The notes: a model not told the origin generated them from the letters alone. Counted from the stretch's first letter, positions 25,987 to 36,600 are shown. The stretch is DNA of 64,000 bases from Caprella mutica (GCA_947561585.1 CANNZV010000511.1:202770-266769); one strand, 5' to 3'. Program-made: numbers and translations.

Positions 25987-28900
25987 TTATTTTTTTGATT
26001 TGCACTTTCGTTCCAAAATTCTATATTGCACACGAGGTAAATCTTTTACTGCACCCATAGATCTTGTACGAAGCCTAGGTGGAACTGAATCAAATAGTAT
26101 CGGCGTGGAGCAAAAGTTCTCAACATCTTCACCGCTGCATTCATTCAACTCAACATAATCATCCACACCTTCATGCACATCTTCATGCACATCTTCATGC
26201 ACATCTTCATGCACATCTTCATGCACATCTTCATGCACATCTTCATGCACATCTTCATGCACATCTTCATGCACATCTTCATGCACATCTTCATGCACAC
26301 CAACATCATCAGACAGTGTCGCAACGATATTCCTCGTGTTCATCAGCAAATTACTCCCTCCTTCTTTAGTACAAGCATCAAACTCCCAAAATTGATTAGG
26401 AGTATCGTGGAATGGGAATACAATATCATCATTATTGTTCTGAGGACATGCATGGTCATCGTGCTCAAAAGAATGGCGGTCAGGACCTCCCTCAGCTTCA
26501 CCAGCACATCTCGAGGAAATAGGTAAATCGTATGCATGATGCAACGAAGTGGAAGCAGGATACTGCCGCGACTTGATGAACGTATTGCTACGTAAATGTG
26601 CCTCAACCTCCATGTGCTTTCTACAAAAGTAACAGTCAATCGCTTCACCCACGTTGTTGAGGATTTCTCTGTCACTTAGAATGTTAGCACCAGCTGAAGC
26701 ATCCTCAGATTTCAATCGTTCAAATTCTCTGTCAGAAGCGGAAACATAATACTCAGAGAAATTACCGCTCTCTGTTTCATCAGAATCTATTCCAGACATA
26801 CTCTGAAATGAACGTAAGTCGTTATAGGGTTGGTAATCATTATAAATGTTCACATCATTCATGTTAAAATCTAGGTTCAAGAACCAAGGATGATTTTGTA
26901 AGTATTTAGGAGGCATTTTAAACAATATGAGATCTCTATGATGACCTGCAATTACTTTACCAGATACCATATCTTCCAACTTATACGTAACGTTATTAGA
27001 ATTTACGTAAGAAATTCTGTACGGTCCAGAATACTTCAGAGATAACTTATTAATGTTAAGATGATCTGTCACTGGAATTTTCTTAATTACATAATCACCT
27101 AATTTAAAAGAAACATATTTAGGATGACCAAGTTTCCATTTTTGTTTGAGCTCATCAGACTTTATAAGAGGAACTTGTTTGTTACTATGAGTTTTGGATA
27201 GCAAAAACGAGCTCGGTGACATATTAAGTTTGCTATGAGAAGTGTTATTATACACAATTAGAGCTTTAGATAGATTATCATCCCAATCTTTTGGTTTGTC
27301 TGAAAGATTTCTGAGTAAAGTTTGAATAGATCGATTAACACGCTCGATAGCGCCATTGCTACTTGGTGAGTAAGGGGTTGTAAACTTATGTTTAATTCCA
27401 AACGAATCTAACATATTCGTGAACTCCACAGCACGAAACTCGGGACCATTGTCCGATAGCAATTCTACTGGAACTGATGGCAAGTATGGAAGGATCAAAT
27501 TTCTAAAGGTATCAGATACGGTCTTTGAACTCTTGTTTTTAATAGGAGCTGCATACACAAATTTGGAGTAATGATCCACAACTACAACACAAGCAACATT
27601 CCCTCTACTTGTTCTAGGCAAAGACAAAAGATCTATAGCTAATAATTCAAATGGAAATGTTGTGCATATTTTAAGGGTAGGTGGAAATATCTTGGGACTC
27701 GAAACTTTAGATAGCTGACACTGTGGACAAGTAGTACAAATTTCATTGATCATTTTATACCTAGAAGGGTTCCAACAGAGACCACCGACAAGGTGCAACA
27801 ATTTGTCTCTTCCAATGTGTCCAAATTGGATGTGCATCAACAGAGACAAGTCAGTGAGCACATCACGACTGACAACAGGAATTAATTTTTCATGTTCGGT
27901 AAAGTACAAAATATTATTCTTAACTATCAGGTTAACAAAGTAATTTCGCCACAAGTTGAATTTATTGGTCCACTTAGAAGAATGAATATTAGAAATAATG
28001 TATTTCTTAATTGTTTTAATAACTAGGTCCTTATTTTGTAATTTATTTACATCATTGTCATCCACAACCAAAGAAAGACCTGTTACAGTTTCTTCATTAC
28101 CAGTTATTTCATATCTTACATCATTAATGCTATTATTAATGTGAATCTCATGGGAAACATTACTATCTGATTTAACAGTAAGAACAAAAACATTAACATC
28201 ATCAGACACCTTTTCACCAAGAAAAGATGATAAAAATGTACCGTCAGCATTTACTAAATTGTCATTAAAGTCAACTGAAACATTAAACTTCTCGAGAAAA
28301 TCTTTCCCAAGTAGCATACAATAGGGGACAACATCGTCGGACACAATAGAAAATTTGTGTATATATTTTCGTTCTCCAATAAATATATCAAGAATTACTG
28401 ACTCATTAATGGATGTCTTGTGTCCAGTTAAACCTACCATGTCACAAACATGCCCTGAAATTATCTTGCGGTAAGTCTCAACATTGTTAATAGAATTTAT
28501 GACTGCACGACTAATTAGACTTATTTCAGAACCCGAGTCTAAAATAGCACAAAACAACAATTTATTGACGCGAAGACCGATTACGGGTTCCTCAGATTCT
28601 ATATGAGAACAAGTTATCTTATTTGAATAAAGACATTGATTTACACTATACAATGCACTAATGTCATCGTCACATTCATGCGATTCCCTAATATTATCGT
28701 CACATTCATTAGGTTTATCATTCCTCTTCACATTCACTTCAGTCACATTGGAACAAACAATAGAACATACATTCACATCAGGCACTTCAAAATTCTTCGT
28801 ATCTATCAATGGATTGAAATGCACAGCTGCTAAACATTGTAGAAAAATATCATCATTATAGTCGTCAAACTGGTAAATAATAGGGTCTTTATACCAAAAA

Positions 28901-31527
28901 TAAACAAACAACCTTACTTTATATAAATAGCTCACTGCAAGTAATAATTCTAGAGAAGGCAATTGTCCAGAATGTCTCATTAATTTCAAATCTTTTCTAC
29001 TCTCTCTATCTAACTTGATATTATATCGACTAGAATTAATAAACATTTCATCTACGATCTGTTCTCGTAATTCAAGCGTAGTACCTGGCAGCTTACATTT
29101 CTTTCTAGAAAGAGTACGGTAGAGACTTACAAATAGTGAATCGCCACCACCAGGAGCAGCGGAGCCATCCATCATAAGGCCATCAGGGAGACGCTGGGCC
29201 TGATCAGACTCATAACTTACAGGAAGGTTTACAGACATACGTGACAGTGCATCAGCTGCGGTATTCTTTGGGCCAGGCACGTATCTTATTTCAAAGTCAT
29301 AGTCCGCTAATTCTTGGTGAGTTCTTGCGAGGCGAGACGATACGAGTTTCATGTTGTGCAGATGGAGAAGAGGCATATGATCGGTATACATTATGAATTT
29401 AACACCATATAAGAATGGCCGAAACGTTTTAACACCCCATCTTATAGCTGTCAACTCGCGCTCCAAAGTAGAATAACTCATTTGTTGCTGGGTGAAACAT
29501 GTCGAGGCAAAAGCTATGACTTTTTGTTCTCCATTTTGTTTCTGAGAGAGGTAGGCACCGGTCCCAAACCCCGAAGCGTCGACCCATAGTTCAAGAGGAT
29601 TTTCGTTGTTGGTATAATCTGGATATGTGAGCATTGTATCTTTAGCCATTTCATATTTCAGAGTTTCAAATGCTACTATCATATCTTCTGACCAATCGAG
29701 TTGTTTTGATCTTTTACCCGTAGTTTGTGAGGATAAAGGTTTCTGGATCGATGAACAGTGAGCCAAAAATTTTCTTTGAAAATTTATAAATCCCAAAAGC
29801 TCTCGAAGCTCACCTACAGTAGTGGGTCTTTTGTAATTAGAGATAGCATTGATAAATTTCGGAGTCTTCTTTATGCCTTCCGAATTAACTACATGGCCCA
29901 GATATTCAACCTCTGGCTTAAACCAATGACACTTGCTAGGTTTAATTTTCAGGGAATAACTCTCCAACGTTTTCAGAACTTTAGCCACCAGTAGTATGTG
30001 TTCCTCAAACGACTCACTCATCACCAGTATATCATCTAAGTAGGCTACCACTCGATTTGATGGGAATGCACTAAGAGTCGCTTGTATTTCACGCTGGAAA
30101 CTACTAGGTGCGTTAGTCAATCCGAAGCTTAATCTTTTCCACTGCCAGTGTCCTCGGGGTGTAGAAAATGCAGTCAGTGGTCTAGAATCTTCATCTAATG
30201 GAATCTGATGATATGCCCTAACTAAGTCCAATGAGGTTATATATTTAATTCCTCTGAGACCATAGATAGAATCGAGAAGATTAGGCATAGGAAATTTGTC
30301 TGGAACAGTCACTTGATTTAGTTTCCTGTAATCAATGCATAGCCGCAAAGAACCATCCTTCTTTCTTACTGGTACTATTGGAGAGTTCCATGGGCTCTGG
30401 CTAGGCTCAATAATATCATGCAGATAGAGCTCATTACAATACTTTTCTATTTCCTCAGCGAGAGGAGCAGCAAATCTTCTCGGTCGCTGATAGATTGGAG
30501 CATTATTTGATAGAGTTATATGGTGTTTAGTTACAGCTGCATGGCCTAGATCGCCATCTCCTGTACTAAGAGCTCCAGAACACTCAAACAGCAGATTATG
30601 CACTTCGCTCTTTTTGTCATCATCCAAATGTGACAAATTTTCCAGTTCCTGTATCTTTTGGTGCGTCCAATCATTACAAATAACTGTTTCGTCTTCATTT
30701 GGTTCATCCATCAGTGTTGAAATGGTTCCAACCAACTGCCCTTTCCTAATATGAACGTCATGGTCACTTGTAGTTATCAGTACACGTTTAGTATCGGCAT
30801 CACAAATGCCTGCGTACCCAATTATTTTATCTTTTAGTTTGACGTCAATCTGATCGGCATCAAATACAAAATCATCACCTACTATTGGCAGGCGATCAAT
30901 ATGTACGTAAGAAGTTTTTTCCTGAGAAACAACTGTATCCTGAGCAGCATAACAAAATACTCTAGCGTGTTTGCTAATTAAGTCACCGGCTCTACTGAAC
31001 GTAAATTCAAATAATGAACCGTCTGCATGTTTAGATATTAATTTTCTATTAGACACATCTACTTCAAATCTATTATTTTTGAAGAAATCTTGTCCCAAGA
31101 TAAGCGATGAATTGATAGACTTATATGACGGTAAAATAACATAATCTTGATTTTCCATGGGTGTACCGCCAATGCAAATATTTAAGTTGCACATTCCTTT
31201 GGGTTTGATAGAATTTTCTCCCACGACACCAATGGTAATGGGACAACATTCAACTGCACAATTTAACTTGGCGACAACTTCCTCGGTTATTAGGGACTTA
31301 GTCGAACCAGTGTCTATCAAAGCATCAAACATCATGCCTTTTATTGATACTTTTATTTGCATCAAATCAGTAAAATGATTAAGGAGAAACACATTCTTAC
31401 CAGGAATGATTGAAGGAGTAGAAGTTATTGGAACAAACGTGTCATCGAGTTGAGAGTTCAATTCCTGTTTACGATCTCCTCTTAACTGACTGAATAATTG
31501 TTCACGCTCGTGAATCTGCTCACTCAT
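25987..31527 (-). CDS. pol: Pol polyprotein: PR, RT, RNase H, OTU-like, second PR, IN
   Basis: 1846 aa, unbroken. Visible domains in order: retropepsin with DTGS at 72-75 and LILGQDF at 142-148; reverse transcriptase (about 340-520) with YLDDILV at 496-502; RNase H (645-765) with LWVDASGFGTG, the E of TLERE, TDHMPLL and ADALSR. Residues 782-907 resemble an OTU cysteine-protease fold: GGGDSLF at 793-799, ELLLAVSYLYKVRLFVY, and VHFNPL at 902-907. The Cys position is Ser797 and the usual preceding Asp is Gly, so OTU activity is doubtful. Residues 985-1095 form a second retropepsin-like unit: LDSGSEISLIS with D997, then MLLGKDF at 1071-1077. Integrase has H1232, H1237, C1267, C1270 and a D1299, D1359, E1395 triad with exactly 35 residues between the last two. 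The tail carries eleven VHED units (1744-1787). Pol lies in the -1 frame relative to gag and is open for about 40 nt inside gag, so it is probably made as a Gag-Pol fusion rather than from this ATG. Confidence 0.93.
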   Translation of the reverse strand: MSEQIHEREQLFSQLRGDRKQELNSQLDDTFVPITSTPSIIPGKNVFLLNHFTDLMQIKVSIKGMMFDALIDTGSTKSLITEEVVAKLNCAVECCPITIGVVGENSIKPKGMCNLNICIGGTPMENQDYVILPSYKSINSSLILGQDFFKNNRFEVDVSNRKLISKHADGSLFEFTFSRAGDLISKHARVFCYAAQDTVVSQEKTSYVHIDRLPIVGDDFVFDADQIDVKLKDKIIGYAGICDADTKRVLITTSDHDVHIRKGQLVGTISTLMDEPNEDETVICNDWTHQKIQELENLSHLDDDKKSEVHNLLFECSGALSTGDGDLGHAAVTKHHITLSNNAPIYQRPRRFAAPLAEEIEKYCNELYLHDIIEPSQSPWNSPIVPVRKKDGSLRLCIDYRKLNQVTVPDKFPMPNLLDSIYGLRGIKYITSLDLVRAYHQIPLDEDSRPLTAFSTPRGHWQWKRLSFGLTNAPSSFQREIQATLSAFPSNRVVAYLDDILVMSESFEEHILLVAKVLKTLESYSLKIKPSKCHWFKPEVEYLGHVVNSEGIKKTPKFINAISNYKRPTTVGELRELLGFINFQRKFLAHCSSIQKPLSSQTTGKRSKQLDWSEDMIVAFETLKYEMAKDTMLTYPDYTNNENPLELWVDASGFGTGAYLSQKQNGEQKVIAFASTCFTQQQMSYSTLERELTAIRWGVKTFRPFLYGVKFIMYTDHMPLLHLHNMKLVSSRLARTHQELADYDFEIRYVPGPKNTAADALSRMSVNLPVSYESDQAQRLPDGLMMDGSAAPGGGDSLFVSLYRTLSRKKCKLPGTTLELREQIVDEMFINSSRYNIKLDRESRKDLKLMRHSGQLPSLELLLAVSYLYKVRLFVYFWYKDPIIYQFDDYNDDIFLQCLAAVHFNPLIDTKNFEVPDVNVCSIVCSNVTEVNVKRNDKPNECDDNIRESHECDDDISALYSVNQCLYSNKITCSHIESEEPVIGLRVNKLLFCAILDSGSEISLISRAVINSINNVETYRKIISGHVCDMVGLTGHKTSINESVILDIFIGERKYIHKFSIVSDDVVPYCMLLGKDFLEKFNVSVDFNDNLVNADGTFLSSFLGEKVSDDVNVFVLTVKSDSNVSHEIHINNSINDVRYEITGNEETVTGLSLVVDDNDVNKLQNKDLVIKTIKKYIISNIHSSKWTNKFNLWRNYFVNLIVKNNILYFTEHEKLIPVVSRDVLTDLSLLMHIQFGHIGRDKLLHLVGGLCWNPSRYKMINEICTTCPQCQLSKVSSPKIFPPTLKICTTFPFELLAIDLLSLPRTSRGNVACVVVVDHYSKFVYAAPIKNKSSKTVSDTFRNLILPYLPSVPVELLSDNGPEFRAVEFTNMLDSFGIKHKFTTPYSPSSNGAIERVNRSIQTLLRNLSDKPKDWDDNLSKALIVYNNTSHSKLNMSPSSFLLSKTHSNKQVPLIKSDELKQKWKLGHPKYVSFKLGDYVIKKIPVTDHLNINKLSLKYSGPYRISYVNSNNVTYKLEDMVSGKVIAGHHRDLILFKMPPKYLQNHPWFLNLDFNMNDVNIYNDYQPYNDLRSFQSMSGIDSDETESGNFSEYYVSASDREFERLKSEDASAGANILSDREILNNVGEAIDCYFCRKHMEVEAHLRSNTFIKSRQYPASTSLHHAYDLPISSRCAGEAEGGPDRHSFEHDDHACPQNNNDDIVFPFHDTPNQFWEFDACTKEGGSNLLMNTRNIVATLSDDVGVHEDVHEDVHEDVHEDVHEDVHEDVHEDVHEDVHEDVHEDVHEGVDDYVELNECSGEDVENFCSTPILFDSVPPRLRTRSMGAVKDLPRVQYRILERKCKSKK
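26170..26301 (-). repeat. 12-bp repeat coding for VHED in the Pol tail
   Basis: Eleven perfect or near-perfect 12-bp units (TTCATGCACATC on the + strand) encode ten VHED and one VHEG. Such uniform units suggest recent expansion and a likely copy-number polymorphism. The + strand open frames here are shadows. Confidence 0.9.
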
Positions 31528-31566
31528 TGAAGGTACCTTCAGCGGAATTTGAGATTTCCTTACTTC

Positions 31567-31608
31567 CCTTACTGGTGCCTTCTTAGCAGTAAGGTTAATC
31601 AGTTTAAA
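31567..31608 (-). promoter_or_regulatory. Gag-Pol -1 ribosomal frameshift signal
   Basis: On the element strand the heptamer TTTAAAC sits in gag frame as T TTA AAC directly before the gag TGA (31602-31608). Seven nt later there is a perfect 8-bp stem: CCTTACTG (31594-31587) pairs with CAGTAAGG (31574-31567) around a 12-nt loop. Slipping back one base enters the pol frame, which is open from before the gag stop through the pol ATG with no stop. A GAAGG in the loop could pair with CCTTC about 34 nt downstream, a possible pseudoknot. Slippery site, spacer length and stem all fit the known -1 frameshift design; function is inferred. Confidence 0.8.
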
Positions 31609-33104
31609 TTTTGATTCTTGCTTTTGTAGTAAGGGTCGTATTTAGGGCAGTCTTGAAGCACATGTTTTTCACCACATATGAGGCAACTTCTTGATGCTCT
31701 CCAGCAGTCTCTCCGTAAATGTCCCAGATTCTTACAATAATGACAAATAATGTCCTTGCTCGTAGTTTTGCGAAAGTTAGTCTTAGGTTTCACGCCTCCG
31801 TTATTATTGTTAGAGAAAACTCTTGCATCCCTCTGTTGATAGGCGTGACGATCTTCTTCGACATGAAGATTCTGTGGTCTGACCCAACTCACGGACTTTT
31901 GTCTCTTCTCCAAATCCCTTTCAATTTTAACAGCTAGAGTTATCATGCTGTCGAAAGGCATTCTGTATTTCTTATCCGTAGTAACTTCCATGGTTCTTTC
32001 TGTATCTAATATTTTCCCTGAGATACGTGGGTCAATAGTGTTTAGAAAAGTACTCCTAAGTTTCTTAGCCCCTTCTCGTTTTGAGTTTGGATATCCCAAG
32101 TCAGCCATTTCAGTTAGCTTCATGCCATAAATATCCAACTGTTCATCACTGGATGGTTGAGCTAAGTCCAGTTGTTTTCTCCAGTAATCAGTGCCACCAA
32201 CTTTGTTCTTCTTATAATATTTTAGTAGCATTTTCTTCATTTCTGAATACTTGACCTTCCTTCCCCCTTTTATTTGATAAATTTCTAGCAATTTATCCTC
32301 TAGAAATTCACCCAATGTCTGACACTTGTCGTATTCAGATCCGTGGAATGCGTTATCAAAATACTTCTCAAAAGTATCGAAAAATGGACTTATTGCAGAT
32401 TTACCATCCATTTTAAATTTGGGTGGAGTTATCAGTCTTTTCTTCGATGCTCGAGTTCTAACAACGTAATCAGAGTTTATGGACAAAGAACTGGAAGTAG
32501 AAGACGAACGACTGTCAGACTCATCGTCAGAACTCAATAATATTAACTCAGCAATATTAGCTCTGCCATCCGATTTCTCCTTTTTAACTGCGCGTTGTTT
32601 GAAGGATGCGCGTTGTTTGAATAATGCGTGTTGTTTAGTTGGGGTAATCACTTGATTACCGATCGACTCCTCTTGATGAATGCACCTATCAGTAGATTTT
32701 TTCATTTGCCAGTAGTCTGATTTAGCAATATTGTTCAATATTGTACGCCATTCAATGCAAGTTAATGATTTTCCGGCGTCACTGGGTAAACTCAAAATAT
32801 CAATTGTTCCTTCAACAATCATGGATAGGTAATTGGCTGCTTTCTTGTAGCGAGAATCTGGATTTATGATCGATCCACCAGCCCATAGTGGACATATTAT
32901 GCATGACAATTCGTCAAGTTGTTCAAGAAGAGTTCCACTGTAGTAATTGACGGATATCTTCCCGTTCAAAAAGTCAGCTCGAACATTTGCATTAGTGAAT
33001 TGACTTATCATTGACTTTATTGCTATTGACTGAGATATGCCATCAACACTTTTTTCAATTTCACTATCCTGCCTACACCCTCCTATCATTTCACCGTCAC
33101 TCAT
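31599..33104 (-). CDS. gag: Gag polyprotein
   Basis: 501 aa, unbroken; this is the nucleic-acid-binding structural protein that would form the particle. Residues about 180-215 are Ser- and acid-rich. Residues about 230-400 are a helical, charged region in the place of the retrotransposon Gag domain. Two zinc knuckles close the protein: C454, C457, H462, C467 (CX2CX4HX4C), then C474, C477, H481, C486, which is one residue shorter than normal between the second Cys and the His. The ATG lies 26 nt after the 5' LTR, so the leader is very short; it is the first in-frame ATG. The TGA is preceded immediately by the TTTAAAC slippery site, so most product should be Gag and a fraction Gag-Pol. Confidence 0.9.
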   Translation of the reverse strand: MSDGEMIGGCRQDSEIEKSVDGISQSIAIKSMISQFTNANVRADFLNGKISVNYYSGTLLEQLDELSCIICPLWAGGSIINPDSRYKKAANYLSMIVEGTIDILSLPSDAGKSLTCIEWRTILNNIAKSDYWQMKKSTDRCIHQEESIGNQVITPTKQHALFKQRASFKQRAVKKEKSDGRANIAELILLSSDDESDSRSSSTSSSLSINSDYVVRTRASKKRLITPPKFKMDGKSAISPFFDTFEKYFDNAFHGSEYDKCQTLGEFLEDKLLEIYQIKGGRKVKYSEMKKMLLKYYKKNKVGGTDYWRKQLDLAQPSSDEQLDIYGMKLTEMADLGYPNSKREGAKKLRSTFLNTIDPRISGKILDTERTMEVTTDKKYRMPFDSMITLAVKIERDLEKRQKSVSWVRPQNLHVEEDRHAYQQRDARVFSNNNNGGVKPKTNFRKTTSKDIICHYCKNLGHLRRDCWRASRSCLICGEKHVLQDCPKYDPYYKSKNQNLN

Positions 33105-33111
33105 TGTATTA

Positions 33112-33129
33112 CTGTAGTCGAAGATGCCA
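33112..33129 (-). other. Primer-binding site
   Basis: On the element strand TGGCATCTTCGACTACAG starts one base after the 5' LTR. TGG at this position matches the CCA end of a tRNA, as expected for a minus-strand primer site. I do not recognise the tRNA. Confidence 0.6.
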
Positions 33130-33130
33130 A

Positions 33131-33645
33131 TATACCAGGGCGCTAGCGTTAGGGTTCCAAATAGCGGTAAGTGACGACGATTATAAAGTTTACAAGTTTA
33201 TTAAGTAGAATAGGAATAGGAGGGTGTAGCATAAATTACATAATGAAATAATGTCATTAGTCTGCAACAAACAAAATACATATAGAAAGATTATAATCAC
33301 CCTATATAAACCCCAATTAGCTAATACAATTAATACCTAACAATAATTATCCCTTAAACCTAAATACATAAATATCCCATTGTGCTCAAATATGTAGATA
33401 TCCTCAAATACCCAATTATAGTTAAGTATTCCTCGATTCATATAGATTGCATTAATTCTATTAATTCACATGAACAAAGATTATAGTATGAATTTAGAAT
33501 TTACCCACTGTTAAATCAACCGACCTTACACTAAACTTGATGACACTAAAATGACTAAAATGTACGGTATGGAATGAGAGTGAACTGTTAGTATCACTAC
33601 TCTGAACAGGTAGAGAGTGACACCTGGCGGTGGCGCACGGTAACA
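33131..33645 (-). repeat. 5' LTR
   Basis: 515-bp LTR upstream of gag on the minus strand, nearly identical to 25117-25631. It should hold the element promoter. The gag ATG lies only 26 nt beyond its end. Confidence 0.95.
33302..33308 (-). promoter_or_regulatory. Possible TATA box in the 5' LTR
   Basis: TATATAG within TTTATATAGGG on the element strand, about 100 nt upstream of the AATAAA in the same LTR. Position is plausible for a U3 promoter, but in AT-rich DNA this motif is weak evidence. Confidence 0.3.
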
Positions 33646-36600
33646 TCATAAATAACCAACACAAGTGATCAATTACCACTCTATTTCAACATCACCACAT
33701 AAATACCCATCACAAGTGATCAATTACCCATCTATTTCAACAGCACCACATAAATAACCAATACAAGTGATCAATTACCACTCTATTTCAACAGCACCAC
33801 ATAAATAACCAACACAAGTGATCAATTACCAATCTATTTCAACAGCACCACATAAATACCCATCACAAGTGATCAATTACCAATCTATTTCAACAGCACC
33901 ACATAAATAACCAACACAAGTGATCAATTACCACTCTATTTCAACAGCACCACATTAATAACCAACACAAGTGATCAATTACCAATCTATTTCAACAGCA
34001 CCACATAATTAACCAACACAAGTGATCAATTACCAATCTATTTCAACAGCACCACACAAATAACCAACTCAAGTGATCAAATTATTACCACTCTATTTCA
34101 ACAGCACCACATAAATACCCAACACAGGTGATCAATTACCAATCTACTTCAACAGCACCACATAAATACCCGACACAAGTGATCAATTACCACTCTATTT
34201 CAACAGCACCACATAAATACCCAACACAAGTGATCAATTACCAATCTATTTCAACAGCACCACATAAATACCCAACACAAGTGATCAATTACCAATCTAT
34301 TTCCACAACACCACATAAATAACCAACACAAGTGATCAATTACCACTCTGTTTCAACAGCACCACATAAATACCCAACACAAGTGATCAATTACCAATCT
34401 ATTTCAACAGAACCACATAAATAACCAACACAAGTGATCAATTACCACTCTATTTCAACAGCACCACACAAATAACCAACACAAGTGATCAATTACCAAT
34501 CTATTTCAACAGCACCACATAAATAACCAACACAAGTGATCAATTACCACTCTATTTCAACAGCACCACTTAAATACCCATCACAAGTGATCAATTACCA
34601 ATCTATTTCAACAGCACCACATAAATAACCAACACAAGTGATCAATTACCACTCTATTTCAACAGCATCACATAAATAACCAACACAAGTGATCAATTAC
34701 CAATCTATTTCAACAGCACCACATAAATACCCATCACAAGTGATCAATTACCAATCTATTTCAACAGCACCACATAAATAACCAACACAAGTGATCAATT
34801 ACCACTCTATTTCAACAGCACCACATAAATAACCAACACAAGTGATCAATTACCAATCTATTTCAACAGCACCACATAAATAACCAACACAAGTGATCAA
34901 TTACCAATCTATTTCAACAGCACCACATAAATAACCAACACAAGTGATCAAATTATTACCACTCTATTTCAACATTACCACATAAATAGCCAACACAAGT
35001 GATCAATTACCAATCTATTTCAACAGCACCACATAAATACCCAACACAAGTGATCAATTACCACTCTATTTCAACAGCACCACATAAATACCCAAAACAA
35101 GTGATCAATTACCAATCTATTTCAACAGCACCACATAAATAACCAACACAAGTGATCAATTACCACTCTATTTCAACAGCACCACATAAATACCCAACAC
35201 AAGTGATCAATTACCAATCTATTTTAACAGCACCACATAAATACCCAACACAAGTGATCAATTACCACTCTATTTCAACAGCACCACACAAATAACCAAC
35301 ACAAGTGATCAATTACCAATCTATTTCAACAGCACCACATAAATAACCAACACAAGTGATCAATTACCACTCTATTTCAACAGCACCACTTAAATACCCA
35401 TCACAAGTGATCAATTACCAATCTATTTCAACAGCACCACATAAATAACCAACACAAGTGATCAATTACCACTCTATTTCAACAGCATCACATAAATAAC
35501 CAACACAAGTGATCAATTACCAATCTATTTCAACAGCACCACATAAATACCCATCACAAGTGATCAATTACCAATCTATTTCAACAGCACCACATAAATA
35601 ACCAACACAAGTGATCAATTACCACTCTATTTCAACAGCACCACATAAATAACCAACACAAGTGATCAATTACCAATCTATTTCAACAGCACCACATAAA
35701 TAACCAACACAAGTGATCAATTACCAATCTATTTCAACAGCACCACATAAATAACCAACACAAGTGATCAAATTATTACCACTCTATTTCAACATTACCA
35801 CATAAATAGCCAACACAAGTGATCAATTACCAATCTATTTCAACAGCACCACATAAATACCCAACACAAGTGATCAATTACCACTCTATTTCAACAGCAC
35901 CACATAAATACCCAAAACAAGTGATCAATTACCAATCTATTTCAACAGCACCACATAAATAACCAACACAAGTGATCAATTACCACTCTATTTCAACAGC
36001 ACCACATAAATACCCAACACAAGTGATCAATTACCAATCTATTTTAACAGCACCACATAAATACCCAACACAAGTGATCAATTACCACTCTATTTCAACA
36101 GCACCACATAAATACCCAACACAATTGATCAATTACAAATCTATTTCAACAGCACCACATAAATAACCAACACAAGTGATCAATTACTCATCTATTTCAA
36201 CAGCACCACATAAATACCCATCACAAGTGATCAATTACCAATCTATTTCAACAGCACCACATAAATAACCAACACAAGTGATCAAATTATTACCACTCTA
36301 TTTCAACAGCACCACATAAATAGCCAACACAAGTGATCAATTACCAATCTATTTCAACAGCACCACATAAATACCCAACACAAGTGATCAATTACCACTC
36401 TATTTCAACAGCACCACATAAATACCCAACACAATTGATCAATTACAAATCTATTTCAACAGCACCACATAAATAACCAACACAAGTGATCAATTACTCA
36501 TCTATTTCAACAGCACCACATAAATAACCAACACAAGTGATCAATTACCACTCTAGTTCAACAGCACCACATAAATACCCATCACAAGTGATCAATTACC

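Larger units (their letters stand above)
25117..33645 (-). mobile_element. Ty3/gypsy-type LTR retrotransposon, apparently intact
   Basis: A complete 8529-bp element reads on the minus strand: 5' LTR (33131-33645), primer-binding site, gag, pol, polypurine tract, 3' LTR (25117-25631). It is a Ty3/gypsy type because integrase follows reverse transcriptase and RNase H in pol. The two LTRs differ at only two of 515 positions, both C/T, and both frames are unbroken, so insertion is recent. It lies in the 51-bp satellite. Flanks are ACAT on the left and TCAT on the right, fitting a 4-bp target duplication with one mismatch (or a 3-bp CAT), and the satellite phase is continuous across it. No env-like frame with a membrane segment was seen. 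The clade within Ty3/gypsy was not determined. Confidence 0.95.

Noticed and set aside
26079..26675. Frames overlapping the end of pol (plus strand, and minus strand in another frame)
   Set aside because: Shadows of pol and its VHED repeat; the 1846-codon frame with recognisable domains is the real one.
25987..31527. An env-like gene at the end of the retrotransposon
   Set aside because: The pol tail has no signal peptide or membrane segment, and no separate frame follows it.
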